Shown: positions 61,190 to 64,000 of the stretch, in pieces
How the letters are laid out: every line of letters starts with the position of its first letter
Position numbering within the stretch: the stretch's first letter is position 1
Assembly: GCA_961205875.1 (NCBI GenBank)
Contig: OY540812.1
Coordinates: 18,910,001 to 18,974,000 of the forward strand
Source of the DNA: Sialis fuliginosa
Taxonomy: Eukaryota; Arthropoda; Insecta; Megaloptera; Sialidae
Reading direction: 5' to 3'
DNA: 64,000 bases
Notes under the pieces: model-generated
The model's input: the letters and a program-made list of their open reading frames with translations, nothing else
What the model was told of the DNA's origin: nothing
Databases searched by the model: none
Translations under genes and position numbers: made by a program

Positions 61190-62180
61190 TTAATTTTTAA
61201 ATAAGATATGTATGAATAAAATTTATTTGTGATTTTTATTTTACAAATCACAAATAAGAGCCAAAATAATTAATTAATTATAATTATTGGTATCATTTAT
61301 TTTTTCATAAAAATATATTATTTACTGTATTATTTTACAGAAATGCTCAAATTCCTGACAAGCAAAATCAAAACTGAAACTGAGATTTACTACATTCTAC
61401 AATTAACAGTTATGTTATGTAGGTAGTTTATAAATTTTGTTTTGATCCAATCCATTGACAATATAGATTTAGATGGCTGAACTGGCAAAAAGTTAAGGAT
61501 CTGGGACTTTTGGGGTCTTCGTGACCTTTTCTTGACCACCGTAATCCCTTCAGTTACTTATTGTTAGTTTTTTTTAGAAGGCCTCATTTTAAATATTTTC
61601 CAGGAGCCTTTAACTTATAGTTCTGCCACTGGTACAAATATTTACAATTTTCACTTTAAAAGTGCTAATTTATAAAATGAGAACAATAATGGTTCAGATG
61701 TTTATACTTGTTGAAATTTGCATGCAGGAAGGTATAACATAATTTATTGCTTTTCAAAATATTTCATTCAATTTTTTTTACAATTGAAAAGTATATTTAT
61801 ATTTTGCAACTAACAATAATTTTCTCAATGATTATTAACCTTTAAGTATTGATGTGTGGTCTGACAGGCCACAGGGGGGTTCTTACTTTGAATCTTGTTG
61901 CGCACATGAGATTTAATTAATGTCAGTGTATGCAATATCGGTAAGTTAATTTTCTATTTGATACTTAATATGTAAGAATATAAATTAAATACAATGTAAG
62001 AATTAGTTCAATATGAGATTAATAACGGAATTTAATTAATACATAAATAAAACAATATTTCATATTTGCAAAGAAAATTTAATGTAAAAAAATATTATAT
62101 TAATAAAAATTTAACATAAATTATAAATAACCAACTCTAAGCTTTTACAATTAATTAAATTATTTATAATTACAAAAATA
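61190..62180. other. AT-rich intergenic DNA
   Basis: Near 61470-61640 there is a scrap related to the MITE at 63255-63412 (ACTGGCAAAAAG, CAGGAGCCTTTAA) ending TTCTGCCACTGG, with no clear left end. Otherwise nothing is seen. Confidence 0.4.
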
Positions 62181-62185
62181 CAAGT

Positions 62186-62191
62186 TTTATT
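62186..62191 (-). terminator. Putative poly(A) signal of the REXO4-like gene
   Basis: The minus strand reads AATAAA here, about 93 bases beyond the stop codon. The flanks are AT-rich, so such a hexamer can occur by chance; it is the first canonical one I see downstream. Confidence 0.4.
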
Positions 62192-62283
62192 TAAATAATT
62201 AAAAGCTTAGGGTCAATAAACTTTGATACACATAAACAATGCTGATAATAAAATTATTATCATAAACGTCAATTTGATTTACA

Positions 62284-62544
62284 TCAAGGCACTTCGGTAT
62301 GTTTGGCAACATTAGTATGAGTTTTCTTCAAGGATTTCTCCCACTCGTGACGAAATTTCAGATACAATTTCATTGCAGCTTTGGCGTCTTCAATAGAACT
62401 GTGTTCACCTTCTTGAATTGTCACGTGTAGAATCTCACTAGACAGTCGTTTTAAACTTGGTGTATGTGTTCCGACTAATTCTCTAATTATGCTACACTTA
62501 GATGTATCGCGAATTAATCGATTTGGGAATTTCAAACCTAAGAC
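62284..62544 (-). CDS. REXO4: REXO4-like gene, last exon (ExoIII motif)
   Basis: The exon starts at VLGLKFPNRLIRDTSK after a TTTCAG acceptor and codes for 86 residues plus TGA. It carries the EH...IEDA pair that completes the active site. It ends with a short Lys/Thr/His-rich tail (KKTHTNVAKHTEVP). Confidence 0.9.
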   Translation of the reverse strand, partial: VLGLKFPNRLIRDTSKCSIIRELVGTHTPSLKRLSSEILHVTIQEGEHSSIEDAKAAMKLYLKFRHEWEKSLKKTHTNVAKHTEVP

Positions 62545-64000
62545 CTGAAATTTAATGAAATTATATATCACTTAGAATTTTAGCCTTTTACTGGCAGAAC
62601 AATAAAAATACAAGATCGGATACAATGTGCCTAACAGATGTCGTTTGTAATTACTAATTTAGAAATAATTTAAAAGTGACTGTTTTTTAATTATTAAAGG
62701 GTTCGTTACTTTCATAATATTTTTATTTCCTTTAGTCAAGTGCAATATTAGGAAATCATGCATAAGATATTTATTAAATAATATAATATATAATACACAG
62801 TAGAGAGTACTAATATAATGACCATGTGTATGTCAGATCAGTTATACCCAACCTTTTTTGTTCTTATTTCAATACAATAAGTGAGCATCCATTAAAAATG
62901 TAAGTTTTTTTAGTTAATTAATTAATTATTTTATACAAAAAAACCTTATGTAAAAAATGAGAGGGAATGGCATCATTATTTACAAATGCTTAGGGAGGAG
63001 GGATGGGAGAAAAAATTCAATAATCATCCATATGTAATTAAAGGATGCTCCTTAATAAATTTACTATTTTAATTATTAAATTGATTAATATCTATTTTCT
63101 AAGAATAATTATAAAAGCATGTTTTATTATCGCATGTATGTATTTATATCAGAGAAATAAAAATGTCATGTTTCCAGGTACACTATGTTACAATGGTTTG
63201 TCAGCAGTACATTGAATGTACGTAAAAATTCATACATCTTTGTATGTATGAATGCAGTGGTGTAACTACAGGGTGACTGGACTGGCAAAAAGCCAGGAGC
63301 CCCCAGCCTTAGAGGAGCATAATAAATAATTAATTAATTAATAAATAATATTTCCAAATATATATTTTTTTATTAATTTGCCAGAGATCTGAAATTTGCA
63401 GTTACACCTTTGTATGAATGTATGAAATATGGCTATCAAAAACATTGTAGAATGTAATCACATCATTAAGCACAACTTTACTGTATTATTTATACAAATA
63501 TATGTTACCGATAAATCATTTCTTAATGCGTGTCCAACAAGTAATCTTCTGTGAATTAATGTGGCTACAACTCTTCGTACAGTATGAAATTCAGCACCCT
63601 CTTCAACATCTGCTTTTCTAACTCCAGATACTGCCGTTCTATAGTCAACAACCTGAAAATAACACAATGAATTAATTTTAAATATAGCACAGTTAAAATT
63701 ATATACTTACAGGTTCGACAGCTTTTACGAATGTATCATACACACACTTTCCATGCATATTGACCAATGAAACTCTCGCTAACATATTAACGGCGCCATC
63801 TCGAACGCCTACCATCTCGCAATCGATAGCGACACATTGATCACTATCAAATATTGGTCTTACACCTCGTGAACCAATCACATTTTGTTGATGCAAAAAA
63901 CTATCATTTTTATATATCAAAAGTGTTGTCGGTTCAGGTAAAACTAAGTATGTTTTATTTTGTATACCAAAATTATGTCTTTTCCTGACTTTTGTGTTGT
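62284..64000 (-). CDS. REXO4: REXO4-like DEDDh 3'-5' exonuclease, partial (5' end beyond the window)
   Basis: The gene reads leftward. Exons are 63711-64000 (partial), 63509-63652 and 62284-62544, ending in TGA. All junctions are phase 0 with GT donors and CAG acceptors; introns are 58 bp (63653-63710) and 964 bp (62545-63508). About 230 residues are visible. ExoI is AIDCEMVG (Asp and Glu), ExoII is GHALRNDLS (Asp), and ExoIII is EHSSIEDAKAAM (His plus the last Asp), so all five DEDDh residues are present. IRDTSK before ExoIII and LKRLSSEIL are typical of REXO4/Rex4 (XPMC2H-like) proteins. Family members act in the nucleus or nucleolus and the yeast protein helps ribosomal RNA maturation; that role is inferred here from the family. 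The protein ends soon after the exonuclease fold, as REXO4 does. The start codon and any N-terminal region lie beyond 64000. ISG20-like nucleases are the nearest alternative. Confidence 0.93.
63255..63412. mobile_element. hAT-type MITE in intron 2 of the REXO4-like gene
   Basis: CAGTGGTGTAACTACAGGGT at the left and GCAGTTACACCTTTG at the right are short inverted ends. TATGAATG is duplicated exactly at 63247-63254 and 63413-63420. Length 158 bp. It contains GGCAAAAAGCCAGGAGCCCC, also seen in a scrap near 61470. It lies well inside the 964-bp intron and does not touch the splice sites. Confidence 0.88.
63509..63652 (-). CDS. REXO4: REXO4-like gene, middle exon (ExoII motif)
   Basis: Exactly 48 codons, VVDYRTAVSGVRKADVEEGA through GHALRNDLS, between a TTTTCAG acceptor and a GTAACA donor. 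The Asp of HALRND is the third catalytic acid. VSGVR matches the conserved TxVSGI region of the family. Confidence 0.9.
63711..64000 (-). CDS. REXO4: REXO4-like gene, first visible exon (ExoI motif), open to the window edge
   Basis: The open frame runs from the window edge through NKTYLVLPEPTTLLIYKNDS to VAIDCEMVG and ends FVKAVEP before a GTAAGT donor. IDCE supplies the first two catalytic acids, and YDTFVKAVEP is the usual strand after it. No start Met is seen in this part, so the true start is outside the window. Confidence 0.9.

Overview
The window is strongly AT-rich eukaryotic DNA of insect type. The signs are short dispersed DNA transposons, Helitrons, a mariner remnant, many GTAGGTAC-like runs, a 58-bp intron, and almost no open frame longer than about 80 codons across some 62 kb. 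Hemipteran or lepidopteran origin fits the repeat styles, but the sequence alone does not settle the order. Most of the window is intergenic or deep-intron DNA, and what can be read there is mainly the mobile-element record.

The only gene I recognise with confidence is at the right edge, on the minus strand (62284-64000, running off the window). It is a REXO4-type DEDDh 3'-5' exonuclease. Three in-phase exons carry all the exonuclease motifs, and a hAT-type MITE with a perfect 8-bp target duplication sits in its second intron.

Layout. 0.75-2.5 kb: two copies of a dispersed repeat, the second enclosed by Tigger/pogo-like ends. 3.1 kb: a Helitron 5' end. 6.0-7.5 kb: a hAT-like MITE, then a compact Penelope-like insertion with a 14-bp target duplication, inverted termini and a hammerhead-ribozyme-like sequence. 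10-20 kb: a Helitron end, a 20-bp tandem repeat, LINE/SINE-type tails, a Harbinger MITE, and two arrays of a 15-bp minisatellite that read as five-residue repeats. 22.2-24.5 kb: a 2.3-kb near-palindrome. 28.9-29.8 kb: a complete non-autonomous Helitron. 33.9-39.5 kb: a 44-bp palindrome with an 8-bp duplication, then a 1-kb inverted duplication with a 3-kb spacer. 42.4-45.1 kb: two more hairpin elements (305+305 bp and about 225+225 bp). 46.9-51 kb: MITEs and a mariner pseudogene. 54.4-57 kb: a hAT MITE with a second element nested in it, a PIF/Harbinger deletion derivative with a MADF-like coding remnant, and a ZBED-type hAT with a transposase remnant and a near-perfect 8-bp duplication. 59.4-61.2 kb: two CAGTGGC-ended hAT elements and another hairpin element.

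I found no tRNA, rRNA, CRISPR array or operon. The best 'hidden' signals are the four long hairpin elements (possible sources of double-stranded RNA), the ribozyme-like motif in the Penelope-like insertion, the MADF-bearing Harbinger derivative, and the 15-bp/five-residue minisatellite. A few GC-rich islands (14.9, 17.8, 30.8, 39.8 and 57.7 kb) could be promoters, first exons or old transposon ends; I could not decide which.
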